Positions 44,239 to 56,136 of a stretch of 64,000 nt of DNA are shown piece after piece; position 1 is the first letter of the stretch; each line of letters opens with the position of its first letter. The notes beneath the pieces are model-generated. The model ran no database searches. It saw nothing but the letters and a program-made list of their open reading frames with translations, and had not been told where the DNA came from. The position numbers were made by a program, and so were the translations under genes. The stretch is taken from positions 71,856 through 135,855 of the forward strand of contig BDDD01001597.1 in assembly GCA_001972305.1 (NCBI GenBank), in the 5' to 3' direction. This DNA is from Cephalotus follicularis (Eukaryota > Streptophyta > Magnoliopsida > Oxalidales > Cephalotaceae).

Positions 44239-45428
44239 AATTGTACATAAAACAGGACAAAAATGTTGACTGTCCAGTCTTAAGCGTCGACCGTTTCTCT
44301 TAAGCGTCTACAGTTCCTCTCAAAGCGTCGACAGTTTATGTTAAGCATCGTCGGTTCCCTCACTTAGGCATCGACAATTTCTATTTAAAGCATTCGACAA
44401 TTTTTCCTTAGGCGTCACCAATTTTCTCTTAAGCGTCGACGGTCCCCTATTAAGAGTCAACGGTTTCTATTGTTCTTGCGATTCAAAGTAAATAGAGCAC
44501 GTAATTTCTTATTTCAATTCAATCAACCATCAACATAGAATCATATCTAAACCATCTGAACCCAATATGCATACCATATCATCATAAACATGTCATAAAT
44601 CCCCCCTCAAAACGCTATCCCATAATCAATTTGGATTGATTCTTCTCTTTACCCTCCAACTCCTTCAATTCAACTTAACGTTCAATAATTCCCAGAATTC
44701 AAGCCAGGTTGCGTTTAACATCTGATACAGAACGAAAATAAGTATATGTATATAACTAATTAACTATAATAACAACAACTTAACTCAAATCAAAAGCTTA
44801 CCAATTCAGTTTAAGCTTCAATTTCAACTTGAACTCCAATTTCAACATGCAACTTATTATATTACATAGATTCCTCTTTCTTCAATGCTTCCAACTTTAT
44901 TCTCTACCCACTCTAACATCTAATATAAAGGGATAGGGATTTTCCTTCAGTGATCCCTCAATTCTTCTAACTCACAATTTCAATATTTTCTCCCCTCTCT
45001 CTCACTCCACTATCTTACTGTTTTCTTTCAGTTTTGCAGATGACAAACATTTAAAACACTTATTCATCCTTTAGCTGGCAACTGGTGCCATGTTTGGCAT
45101 TGTTTGACATGTTTCCATAACACCCGTCCAGTTTAAAATCCATTCATGCCATTTCTCTATTCCAATCGACACGTATCACATACCTGTCTAGGCTTAAAGC
45201 ATCGACGGTTTTAGCCTTGGCATCGTCGGTTTGGTGCCAGATTTCTGTTCTTTAAGTTCTTTCAAATAACTTCCCATTTAACTAAATTTAGTCATAATAC
45301 CATACAATTAAGCCCTTAATAACAACCATTAGCTTGATCAATGGGCAACTAAGCATTAATTCAAACCAATGTATAATTTATTAATCGTTTATACAATATA
45401 CATTAAATTTGAATTTGCGGTTATTACA
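44239..45428 (-). repeat. Element 4 3' LTR (partial)
   Basis: Ends GGTTATTACA at 45428, directly beside a PPT. The left part is cut off by the copia LTR. The LTR holds a nine-unit palindrome array and a further pair at 45198 and 45219. A TATA-like minus-strand stretch lies near 44925. Confidence 0.75.
44284..44465. repeat. Phased TCGA-palindrome array, element 4 LTR (9 units)
   Basis: Units resembling AGCGTCGACGGT start at 44284, 44304, 44325, 44345, 44367, 44390, 44411, 44433 and 44454. Steps are 20, 21, 20, 22, 23, 21, 22 and 21 bp, an unbroken run. A separate pair (45198, 45219) is also 21 bp apart. Confidence 0.9.
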
Positions 45429-45443
45429 TTTCCCCCTCCTTAC
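45429..45443 (-). promoter_or_regulatory. Polypurine tract of element 4
   Basis: TTTCCCCCTCCTTAC on the plus strand is purine-rich on the minus strand and directly next to the LTR end. Confidence 0.75.
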
Positions 45444-45468
45444 AGAAAATTCATCCTCGAATTTAGAT

Positions 45469-46989
45469 TTACAAATGAGGGAATGTTTCCATCATTTCAG
45501 CTTCACGTTCCCATGTTGCTTCTTCAGCTCCGTGAAACTGCCATAGAACTTTCACCATAGGAATGGTTTTCGTGCTTAAAACTTTCTCCTTTCTGTCCAT
45601 AATGGTTATTGGCCTTTCTTCATAAGATAGATTGTCACTGATAAATCCAGGATCATAGCTCAACACATGAGAAGGATCGGGTACGTATTTTCATAGGATG
45701 GCAACATGGAATACGTTATGTACATTAGACAGGTTGGGTGGTAACGCTATTTGATATGCTACTTCCCCAACTCTCTCCAATATCTCATAGGGTCTAATAT
45801 ATCGTGGAGCTAATTTTTCCTTTTGACCAAATCTGGATATCCCTTTCGAAGGTGAGATTCTTAGAAAAACATGATCTCCCTTCTCAAACTCTACCTTCCA
45901 CCTTCTTCTATCAGCATAACTATTTTGTCGACTCTGGGCAACGAGTAAACTTTTCCCAACTATCATAACCTTATCGGTAGTCTCTTGAACAATGTCAGCT
46001 CCCAATATTTGTCTTTCCCCCACTTTATCCCAACATATAGGAGATCTACAATTCCTCTCATATAGTGCTTCATAAAGGGCCATTCCAATGCTAGAATGAT
46101 AACTATTATTATAGGAGAATTCAATAAGCGGAATATGATCTTCCCAACTTCCCGCAATATAAATTTCACAAGCCCAAAGCATATCTTCTGGAGACTACAT
46201 TGTACACTTGGACTGTCCATCGGCCTGTGGGTGAAACACCATACTAAAATTCAAGGTTGTTCCCAGGGCTGATTGGAACTTCCTCCAGAATCTTGAGGTA
46301 AACCTCGGATCACGGTCTTAAACAGTACTGACCGGTACTCCATGCAACTTCACAATCTCCTGAATGTATAGCCGACCTAACTTCTCAATAGAATATGTCA
46401 TATTCATCGGAAGAAAGTAAGCAGACTTGGTGATTCTGTCTACGACAACCCAAACTGCTTCATGGCGATTCTGTGATCTCGGCAAACCCAACACAAAATC
46501 AGTGGTTACATGTTCCCACTTCCATTCTACTACTGGTAAAGATTGCAACAATCCTATAGGTTTCTGATGTTCTGCCTTGACTCTATGACAAGTCAAACAT
46601 CTTGCCATGAATTTTGTAATATCTCTCTTCATGTCGCTCCACCAGTAGTTTCCTTTCAGATCATGCCACATCTTATAACTTCCAGGATGAATATTGTAAT
46701 GGGATTTATGAGCTTGTTGCAATAGCTCATCTCTTAGACTCTCGTCATCCGTAACACATATTCTCCTTGGAACCTCAATATACCATCAGAATGTATAGAG
46801 AAATCAGAGTTATGTCTGATTCTAAATTCCCACGAATGTTCCATAACTCCGTGTCACTGAACTGAGCATTCTTGATGCGATCAAAAAGTTCTTGGTTTGC
46901 TCTAAGTTTTGCAACTATAACACCTATGGAAACCATGAACGGATTCCATCTCTGAAAGTCCTCCAGTAATTTCCACTGAGAGACCATCG
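45469..46989 (-). pseudogene. Element 4 integrase with chromodomain-like C-terminus
   Basis: Split into frames 46722-46318, 46182-45691 and 45666-45469. The zinc module is visible ('SHYNIHPGSYKM...CLTCHRVKAEH'), then 'TTDFVLGLP'. A stop interrupts the second Asp motif ('VSTV-stop-DRDPRF'). The Glu motif reads 'ADGQSKCTM' in place of 'TDGQSERTI', so the catalytic Glu is lost. The C-terminal segment ends in 'ATWEREAEMMETFPHL', a chromodomain-like tail. Confidence 0.85.
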
Positions 46990-48400
46990 CACCAGCAATC
47001 ATTGCTTTGCCACTTAGGGTGTCAGCAACAACATTCGTTTTCCCATGGTTGGTATTGAATATTGCAGCTATAATCATTGAAGAATTCAACGCACATTCTC
47101 TGTGTCATATTTCATTCCTTCTGAGAGAATAGATACTTCAAACTTTTGTGGTCGGCGAATATCTCGAATTGAGCACCATAAAGATAATGTCTCCATTTCT
47201 GTAAAGCAAACCCGATGGCAGCAAATTCAAGATCATGGATAGTATAGTTCTCCTCAAACGGTTTCAACTTCCTAGACGCATAAGCAATTACTTGACCACG
47301 TTGCATGAGAACACATGCCAAGCCTTTCCCAGAAGCATCCCTGTACACAGTAAAATATTCATTAACCTCATGTAATGTCAAAACAGGAGCCAAAATCAAC
47401 CGACTCTTCAATTCCTGAAAGCTTGCTTAACAAGCATCATCCCAAACAAAACTTGACTTATTCTGAGTCAAACGAGTCAACAGAATAGAAATCTTGGAAA
47501 ATCCTTCAATAAACCTCCGATAATAGCCTGCCAATCCCAAGAAGCTACGGACTTCAGTAACATTCTTTGGTTGTGGCCAATTGACAATGCGCTCTATCTT
47601 TGAAGGATCCACCGATAACCATTCACTGGATACAATATCAACAAGGAAAGTCACACGATCTAACCAAAATTCACACTTACTAAATTTAGCAAATAAGCGA
47701 TCCTTTCGAAGAGTTTGCAACACAATCCTCAAGTGTTTCATGTGCTCTTCAATACTCCTCGAATATATCAGAATGTTGTCTGAGAAGATCACAACAAACT
47801 GATCCAGATAAGGTTGACATACCCGGTTCATTAGACACATGATTCGTCAAACCAAACGGCAATATCAGGAACTCATAATGCCATATCTGGTTTGAAAAGA
47901 AGTTTTCTCAACATCGCCCTTACGGATCCTCAACTGATGATAGTTTGTCCTCAAGTCAAGTTTAGAGAACACAGTTGAGCTTTTTAATTGATTAAACAAC
48001 TCATCAATGTGTGGAAGAGGATACTTGCTCTTCACAGTCACCTAATTCAATAGATGATAATCAACATAACCTCATCGACCCATCATTCTTCTTCAGGAAC
48101 ATTACCGGTGCTCCCCTCGGTGATACGCTTGGTTTGATAAATCCCTTATCGAGATAGTCTTGCAATTGAATCTTTAACTCCTTCAATTTAGTAGGAGCCA
48201 TTATGTATGGAGCTTTAGAAATAGGAGCAGTTCCTGGCATTAATTTAATACTAAACTCCATATCTCTCTCCGATGGCAATGAAACAAGATCTGCTGGAAA
48301 CACATCAGGAAATTCACAAACAACTTGAATATGTTCCAAACTAGGCATACCTTTCGTTACGTCCACCACATAAGCCAAATAACCTTCACACCCTTTCTCG
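46990..48400 (-). pseudogene. Element 4 reverse transcriptase-RNase H, badly decayed
   Basis: RT starts in the frame ending 48061 ('KPSVSPRGAPVMFLKKNDGSMRLC') and continues with shifts. Part of the 'LPFGLTNAP' segment is missing near 47840. The catalytic box reads FSDN ('[11 protein letters not shown]') instead of FIDD, so one catalytic Asp is lost. RNase H follows (47411-47112) with 'VYRDASGKG' in place of 'YSDASGKG', then 'FADHKSL'. A linker with 'NVVADTLSGKA' leads into integrase. Not functional. Confidence 0.85.
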
Positions 48401-48950
48401 AGATATTTATTCGCTCGAGTTAAAGAAACAATCAGAGCAGAAGTACTATTCTCTCCCATGAACTGGAATACAGTTTGATATGACAAATAGAAAGTCACCA
48501 CCTTATTGTAACAGTCAACACAAGCCCGATGGACATAGAGCCAGTCCATCCCCAAGATGACATCAAAATCTCGGATCGGCAACACAATCAGATCAGCAAA
48601 TAGTTGAAAACAATCTATCGTGATCTCACGGTTATTTATTACTGTGTCAGTCAAAAAGCAGTCTCCTGTTGGAGTATTTTCTTCCACCACATATGGCAAA
48701 CAAGAGGTCAAACAATGCAAGTTACAAACAAAACATGATGCAATGAATGAGTGTGTAGCTCCCAGATTAATTAATACGTGAGCTAATATACCAGATACAA
48801 AAATGGTAGCTCCCACAACAAATGTAGACTCTGGTATGTCCTCTTTGGATAAGGTATAAACTCTAGCTTTCATATTTCCCTTTCCAGTATCCCTTAACGG
48901 TTGAGCAGCCGCACCACTTCCATTACCTCCAGTAATTCCTTGTTGGGCAC
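48401..48950 (-). pseudogene. Element 4 aspartic protease with active-site Asp lost
   Basis: The conserved 'VLFDSGATHSFI' context reads 'VLINLGATHSFIA'. The catalytic Asp is Asn and the following Ser or Thr is Leu. The distal 'VILGMDWLYVHRA' motif is intact. The frame is open over the whole domain, so loss of activity comes from substitution. Confidence 0.85.
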
Positions 48951-49982
48951 GTGCTTGATCTCTCACTGTCGGACAATCTTTCAACTGATGATCTTGCGAG
49001 CCACATCTAAGGCATTTCCCATTCTCTTGCAGCACACACTGTCATGATGGTTCGGAAGACCACATAAACTACATCCTCTAGAACCTTGTTGAATTCCTCG
49101 ATTAGGAGTTTTAGAAAGAGAAGAATTTCGTTGAGAACCTCCTTGTCCCCTAATGACAAATTTAGATGATCCAGCGGGGTTATTACTTCCCTATCAGTAT
49201 GAAGAAGCTGGTCTCGACTGAGAAGCACGAGATCTCTCCATCCTCCATTCAATTGCATCAGCCTCCAGAATTTTTGACTTCTCAGTAACAGCTACAAAAG
49301 AAATCAACTGCGGTACAACCAGTTTAGATTTGATATCAGGCCTCAAACCTTTCAAGAATATTCTTATCTTTCAAGACTCACCCTCCACCAGATAGGGTGT
49401 GTGTCTTGTCAGTTATATGAATTTGGTCTGGTATTGAGGTACCATCATATCTCCCTAACATAACTCTAGGAAATCTGTCTCCCTCCTATCACACTCCATT
49501 TACGGAACAAAGGTTTCAAAGAACTCGAACAGAAATCTGCCCAAGTCCTATCAAGATTAAGAGATATCCACTTTGCCTCTATCATCTCCCACCAATGGGT
49601 AGCTTCTCCACATAAGCGGTATACTGCAAAATTCAGCTTTTGTGCATCAATACACTCAAGAGCACCAAATATCTTCTCCATATCCGTCATCCAGTGCTCC
49701 GCCATAGTGACATCAAGTTCACCCTTGAACGTCGAAGGATTTTGCCTCATGAATCTCTCCAAATCTCTTCCAAATCCACCAGCATGATAAACCTCAAGAG
49801 CTTGCTAGTATGCTTGATTAGCTTCATACATATGCCGCAACTCTGCCATGTTCTCCGCATTGGCTTGCATTTGTTGTTGGAAAAGATCAGCCATGCGATC
49901 TAAAGCACTCCTTCCTTTGTTCGCTTGTGGGGAATTCACTCCTTGTGGAGCTTCATACATATGCCGCAACCCTGCCATATCA
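48951..49982 (-). pseudogene. gag: Element 4 gag, frameshifted, 5' end fused to copia RT
   Basis: The capsid region (49762-49466) includes 'FKGELDVTMAEHWMTDMEKIFGALECIDAQKL' and 'THWWEMIEAKW'. A zinc knuckle CLRCGSQDHQLKDC lies in the protease frame, and another Cys/His box (CSLCGLPNHHDSVC) is readable just upstream in a shifted frame. At the 5' end a 28-bp segment (49821-49848) recurs at 49950-49977, after which the sequence becomes copia RT. The leader, PBS and 5' LTR are missing. Confidence 0.8.
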
Positions 49983-50104
49983 TCATGATTTCTTTTAGTA
50001 AGTAATGTTATATCAACAAGTCCTCTTTTAAAATCGTTTGGAATTAAAAAAACTACTCAATCTTTCATACCAAGCACTTGGATCTTGTTTTAAACCATAT
50101 AATG
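49983..50104 (-). pseudogene. Ty1/copia reverse-transcriptase fragment
   Basis: The minus strand reads 'YGLKQDPSAWYERLSSFF', then after a shift 'DFKRGLVDITLLTKRNHDD'. This is the conserved RT segment downstream of the copia catalytic core ('LYGLKQAPRAWY'). It abuts gypsy gag in frame at 49982 and an LTR end at 50105. Confidence 0.85.
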
Positions 50105-50516
50105 TGTCACACCCCATTTCTTATCAACAGATGGTTAACCAATTAATCTAGTATTTACCAATTATTTAAAACTTTTAAACTTTGCAGAAGCAGAAAATAA
50201 TACTGGACTGTATAACATGGCATACACATGTAGCCCATACTACATGCTTAAGCTTATTACAAAACAAAGTTATATATTACATATTGAGAATGTAAATATA
50301 ACAGGGGCATAACTTATTTCAAATTACAACCTTAATTAAAACCTTCAACGTAAATCTTCAATAGCACGTCTTTCGAAATCCTTCATCAATCTGAAATTGT
50401 AGGTATTAGCCTTTTGTCTATTCGGCTAAGGAGGAAATATGCATGCAGATGAATATAAAGATGTAATCGTGCATGACAGTTTATATTTTCAAAAGAGATA
50501 TATATATAAGCAACCA
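50105..50516 (-). mobile_element. LTR fragment (3' end of an LTR on the minus strand)
   Basis: Starts TGTCACACCCC, the complement of an LTR end GGGGTGTGACA. It is noncoding and AT-rich, and is interrupted at 50517 by another LTR. The family is unknown. Confidence 0.5.
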
Positions 50517-52766
50517 TGTAATGCCCCGAATTTTATAACAATAATTGTATAAATAATTATTGTAATATTTTGCACAACGTATTGCAGTAATAAAGCCCAA
50601 CAGAGGCCCGAGGCAACAAAAGATATTACGTACTGAAGCTCGCAATTATAAAGCCCAAAATGGCTAATACAGCCCATTTTTAATGGGCATCTACAAGGCC
50701 TAATGTTCGTATTATTGTCATGGTAATTTTAGTGGGCGGTTGGATTTAATTGATATCATAATTGCAGAATAAATGGGACCCAAGTCTTAATAATTTGCTG
50801 GTAAATACAAAGAAGAAACACAAATAATTAATAAGAAAAGGGGGTGGAACTAATAAAATAAAGGGAGCACACGGCCATGAGAAAGAAGAAAGAGAGCCGG
50901 GAGCATGAGAGATAAGAAGAGAGAGGGAGACTCGCTGCTCTGTCGATGTCGTCTCCGGCGCCGTCCTCTGAGGATGAAGGCGAGCTCCTCAAGCCCCGGT
51001 ATTCTTCTTTCCTTGTCTCTTCTGTTTTCTTTTCTTCTTTTCTCTCACATGCGCTGTGCCATCTCGGACGTGCGATTTCATCGCCGTTAGCATAGCGGAT
51101 GGGGTCGGTCGTAGTCTTGAAGGCCAGCTTTGCCCATTTTGACGGTGGTTGAGGTGTTTCACTGCCTGAATTGGTCAGAATTAGTTGATTGAGTCAACTC
51201 ACCCGTTTTGACTCACCGCTACCTATGACACGGCGTTTGGCACCGAGTCTCAGGCAGTGATGCCTAAAACTGATCATTTTGTGGCATTTTTGGGTGGTGA
51301 CCGGGGTTGTTGAAGTCTGACGAGTCGACTCCGTGAGTCAAGCCCACTGCCGTTTGTGACACGGTGTTTCACGCTGAGTCATGGCGAGTCTCAGTTGCCA
51401 ACGATTTGATCGAAGACTTTTAATGCCAGTTATGGAGTGATCTGAGTTAGACGAACTGGTCAGAGTTCTGGCGAGGCGAACTCGCACTGAGTCTCAGTGA
51501 GTTACGGGTAGAGAAGGCTAAAGTTGACTAGTTTACGGGACTTTTGTGAACCAGCCGGAATTGTGGATGACCAATGAGTCAAACTCACTACCGGATGTGA
51601 CTGCGCGATTCATGGCCATTCATGGCGGTTCTTCGGCAACATTGTATAGATCGGCCAATTTGCAGCCTGTTTATGGCTTGGGCGGAGTTTTGATGTGTTG
51701 GTCATATCTGGTCGGAGCTCTGGTGATGACAGTGTGTTGATACCTTTGTGTAGGTCGTAACGGAAGTGTGATTGTTATAGTAGTGATACTAAGAGAGAAC
51801 GGGAACTCTGTTTGCACAACAAGGAGCTGTGCTCGTGACAGTGAGTGAAGCTTAGAGGAGGTAGCAGTCTGTCGATTCTACTGCAAGTCCTCCCAACTCA
51901 CATGCTTAGTTGTTAACAGGTAGGGTTTACATATGCTTCGATGGTACATGCTTAGATGACTATTGACTTGATCCCATTCGTATACACCGGTATGGGACAG
52001 TAGCATACGAATGGTAGATCACTAGAGTACAGTTATACTATTTTACTCGCATTGATGCATTTTGAACGGATGGTATGGATTGATATGCTTTCATTGATGA
52101 TTGTGTGCTAAATTGATTGTTATGGTTATGCATGATTACTGATTACATGGCTTAATGATCTACATACGGGTATAATGGACTGAATGGAGAATTGAGAGAA
52201 GTTGAGGTTCTACCTTCTCTCAATTCAAGGGTTATGGAAATGGATTTTATGGTTTTAAAACTATTTTGAGTTTTGACTGATGTTTGAAACTTATAGCTTC
52301 CTTTTGATCGAATTTAAATGGATTTGAAATGGTTTTAATATGAATATCCAGATTGTTTGACGAACCCCTTGTTATGGTCAAACCGTTGACGCCTTAGCGA
52401 AAGGTGCTGACGTATTTTGTTGATCAATGGACGCTTATGTGTAGTTGATCGGCGCCTCATGTGTTACACATGGATGACGTTTAGTGTATTAGTCGAAGCT
52501 CAAGGCATAACGCCTTAACCATCAACGCCTAGCACATAGCATCGACCCTTATCGCCATGATTTAGCCAAGCGCACTGTTTTATATAGTTTCAATCCAAAA
52601 TGGTTTTAACATCAAATGGATTCCATAGGAAGCCTCCCTAAGGCCTTGTAGGATATGAAAATACTCTTGTAGTACTTTTAAACCACAGATCAATATTCAA
52701 AATAAATCTTTAGAGAAAGTTTCATAAAAGGGGATTTTAAACAAATGTTTTTCAAAATAAATGGAT

Positions 52767-52925
52767 AGGATAGTTCCATTGGGATATCTGGATGCGAACA
52801 TCCTAGTTGGACTTCCTCTCCATTGTTTTATGGAATTCAAAATGGTTTTCAAGAATTGTTAGGTTGGCTTGATTGGGATATCTGGACGCGGATATCCTAG
52901 TTGGACTTCCTCTACATTGTTTTCA
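52767..52925 (+). repeat. Two-copy direct repeat of about 60 bp
   Basis: 'GGGATATCTGGA' and 'CCTAGTTGGACTTCCTCT' occur in the same order in both copies (about 52778 and 52876 onward), offset by about 98 bp. Confidence 0.75.
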
Positions 52926-53280
52926 ACTCCGATAGGGACCAACAAATGGAAAATGGTTTATGGAAATGGAAATTCTTTATGGATATGGGAAATGGCCTAT
53001 GGCTATAGAAATGGTTTATGGAAATGGAAAGATGGTTTATGGAAATGGTTATGTTTATGGAGATGGTTTTCAAATGGTTTTGACGGATGTGGATCCTATG
53101 AGATCCTTTATGGTAGGTCCCTATCTTTTAAATTGAATATGGTTATGTGTTATGGGTATGGTATCGTTATGGTCATGGATATTATTGTTTGAGACCTATG
53201 AGATAACCCTTTCATAATCTTCGTTTTCGTCGCCAAGATTATGGGTGTTGGATGACATCACCACTGGAAGGTATTGGCGC

Positions 53281-53432
53281 AACATTATCGTTATGGGTTA
53301 TGACCATTTTTACGGCATAACATTATTGTTATGGGTTATGACCGTTTTTACAGCATAACATTGTCGTTATCGGTTAGTACAGTTTTTATGGCCTAACATT
53401 ATGGTTATGGGCTAGGACCGTTTCTATGGCCT
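53281..53432 (+). repeat. 38-bp tandem repeat, four units
   Basis: Units begin with AACATT at 53281, 53319, 53357 and 53395, an exact 38-bp period. The consensus includes TTATGGGTTATGACCGTTTT. Confidence 0.9.
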
Positions 53433-53803
53433 AGTAATGATGTGATCAGCGTTATCTGTTCCCCACTCGGCTACGACCCTGAAAGGGTAGGTTGACACGA
53501 GCCGTTCATTCCCCCACCACCCGGGGCGCTCCAGGAGGAAGGATACCCCACAAGGATCCTCTACCTCAACCACGCTACAACCAAAAACCTCAAGGAAAAT
53601 AGATATGGGATCCGACGTAAGGTAACGCCATCCGGGAATAAACTTACTGAGGTCCCCAAACGTCCCCGGATACTAGGGAGTTAACTAGGGAACACCCGAG
53701 GTCACAAACATAAACACCTCACAAAACATACACGCTCACGTGCTGGGGAGGGAGGTCAGGTGAAACTATGCCGAGGAGGGAACTACCAACAAAGGTAAAA
53801 TCT

Positions 53804-53875
53804 ACGTCCGAGGACACACACCATGTCCAAGGACACACCCTATGTCTGAGGACAACCTATGTCCAAGGACAAAGC
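53804..53875 (+). repeat. Short tandem repeat, four units of 17-19 bp
   Basis: Variants of ATGTCCAAGGACACACC at about 53804, 53823, 53842 and 53859. Confidence 0.75.
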
Positions 53876-54699
53876 TCCCAAGCTAGCTGCACAACTCACC
53901 TAGAGGTTAGTCTGATAAAAGCCTAGGAGATTTATCCTATGCCGAGGAAGGCCTAAAAGGTCCCTGGGCATCACGTCCATCTCGGCACCACGAAACTACA
54001 CCTCAAGCATAAAGAATAATCTAAAACATCCTAAGGATCTCATACACGTCACAAGGCATAAACATCAAATTTGTCGAGCATCTCCAAGAAATTGAAAACA
54101 TATGTAAACCTCGGATTTAATACATCAGAGGTTATCATCATATACAAGGCTGAAAGATTCCCGAGAATCACAAAAGAATCTACACAAAAACCCCCCAAAA
54201 ATATGTCCTAAATGCATGCAGGTCCAAAATAGCCGAGGAGCCGGCTACAGTGCTCATGCCAAGGTCTACCTATCCAACGCAAGCCTTGGTCTGGTGGATC
54301 AAAAGAACTCCAAAACATGCCTTCCACTGCACAAAAACTGAGAGGGGATTAGTCCAACTGACTAATGAGCAAGAACAAGAAATCTCCCGAGGATCCACAA
54401 CCCTTGTATACCCACAACCGGCATCCCGGGCTATGCCCAACTGGGAAACAACAATACATATAACACTCTTCAATAAGACAGAAAAAAACGTGAATATGTA
54501 TATATCAAGGAAAACAAGACAGTTAAGGAAAGACATCAGAGTTACCAACTCAAGACAATAATCTCGGAAAAAGGTAATAATGTCAATAATAGTAATGTGC
54601 CGAAGAGCCAACCACTCCGAGGATCACCATAAGAATCAGGACTCCAATGTTCATAAAGATCAGAAGAACACTGGTACTGCGTAGATTCAAATACCACTG

Positions 54700-54843
54700 C
54701 CAGAACCACCTCGGCCATATCATCCTCAGCTTTCCCGGAACCACCACGGCACTCACACGTAACCACTATGCCGGAACCACATCGGCGCTCACAAGTAACA
54801 GCTTCGTCGGAACCACATCAGCAAGGTCATGGGCCACAGGATT
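54700..54843 (+). repeat. 36-bp tandem repeat, four units
   Basis: Variants of CGGAACCACATCGGC recur at about 54701, 54736, 54772 and 54808, a period of 35-36 bp. Confidence 0.75.
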
Positions 54844-55767
54844 GTGCAAATCCCTCATATACGCATATAGATACCCATGTCCAGAGCACAAGACCACAAG
54901 AACATCGGTTGAAGGGTTACACAAGCTCTCCTTCATTGGCAATCACGTAGGTCGATCATCAACTAAGGGGCCTGTGAATCATCGCTCAGCTCTAGCCTTG
55001 TCGAAGATGGAACAAGAGAATTTAAACCTAGAGGTAAGCGAATCACCGCTCCACCAACTCAAGTCGGCAATCTCATGTCCGAGCACTCAGCATGGTCTGA
55101 CCAAAGAAGTAGCGAATCCATCGGCTGCTCCCACACATCATACTATCATAGACCAACGGAATGAGCAGATCTAGGTAATGGAACATAGGCACAGTAACAC
55201 CCAACAGCCCATCATAGATAATGAAACAGCTGAACGGAATTGGGATCAAATGCCACACTCCTCCTCAGCCATACAAGTCTCAATACCCGAGCTTACCAAT
55301 ACCCAGCATCCGAGAACAACACATGATATCAACATCATGAAATATTCAAAAACAGGGAAAAACATATCAACTCAAGACAACGAGCATACATACTCAGAAC
55401 AGTATCTCATCATGCAATAATAAAAAAGGACAGCAGGAAAACAACTCCTGGTCAACGATAATATCATGAAACAAGAAACAAGGCACATTATAATAGAAAA
55501 ACTCTCAGAATCAAGAGATAGAGAAAAGGGAGTATCCCACTCACTAGATAACTGCAAGCTTGTCCTCGGACTAGCTCCCTTGCTTTGTGGACTCCACGCC
55601 TGGATCTTCTTTGACAAGATCACACACACACAACAAACTTAGCATCCACTGTCCTAACTCAAGAGCGAACAATATGCATGAACACCGACATGCACAAAGC
55701 CACAACAAAGACTAACTGGCCATCGCATACCCATACTCTGCTTCAAGACGTAACGTACGAAACAACA

Positions 55768-56136
55768 TGTTCATGTAAAAAGAATGTTTTAAAATTTATA
55801 GCCGCAAGTCCACGGATCATGCAGTAACGGGTCGAACGCAGGGAAACGTAAACTAGTTATAATTTATCCAACCTAAGCGAAGTATACCAAGTTTGAAATA
55901 AACTATCAAAAACTACTCCTAATTATGCAAAGTAAAATAAATAAACAAAAACAAGAAATTAAAACTTTGATAATTAAAAAATCGTTGAATTTGAAACACT
56001 AAGAAATAAAACATGCAATGAATAAAAATAAAGAGAATATATAATAAAGAAGCGGTTTTAGGGTATAGAAACTCACCGTAGATTGTATTGAACAATTCCA
56101 TGGAGTTGAATGATCATACCTTGATAAACAATGAGA
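55768..56136 (-). repeat. Left LTR or LTR remnant of the Athila-like element
   Basis: Starts TGTTCATGTAAAAAGAATG and continues with a 'GCAAGTCCACGGATC...TCGAACGCAGGG' stretch. The first 35 bases match the right LTR. No clear inner boundary or PPT is visible. Confidence 0.45.

Larger units (their letters stand above)
50517..53456 (+). mobile_element. Truncated LTR, plus strand, same family as the right-edge LTR
   Basis: Starts TGTAATGCCCCG. It contains an A/G-rich then C/T-rich leader-like zone (50870-51060) and decayed 21-bp-spaced units near 52382-52560. The stretch 52930-53260 matches the complement of 63720-64000 (shared GATAGGGACCAACAA and GGATCCTATGAG). A 38-bp tandem repeat lies at 53281-53432. 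Similarity to LTR sequence ends near 53456. Small frames inside, including one at 50905-51090 that resembles a signal peptide, are not supported as genes. Confidence 0.65.
53457..55767 (-). mobile_element. LTR fragment related to the solo LTR at 33569-36244
   Basis: No gene is visible in 2.3 kb. Similarity to the solo LTR includes 'GACACGWGCC', 'GGGGCGCTCCA'-type starts and the shared GGATTAGTCCAACT (about 54348). The left boundary at TGTTCCCC and the right boundary at the Athila-like LTR are inferred from composition change; no TSD could be matched. The frames at 54250-54561 and 54647-55174 show no known domain. Confidence 0.5.

Noticed and set aside
50905..51090. Small ORF that looks like a signal peptide or membrane segment
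   Set aside because: It lies in the C/T-rich leader zone of an LTR, where pyrimidine-rich codons give Leu/Ser/Phe runs. No mature protein follows.
54647..55174. 175-codon plus-strand ORF
   Set aside because: It runs through the 36-bp tandem repeat inside an LTR fragment and has no known domain, so it is likely chance.
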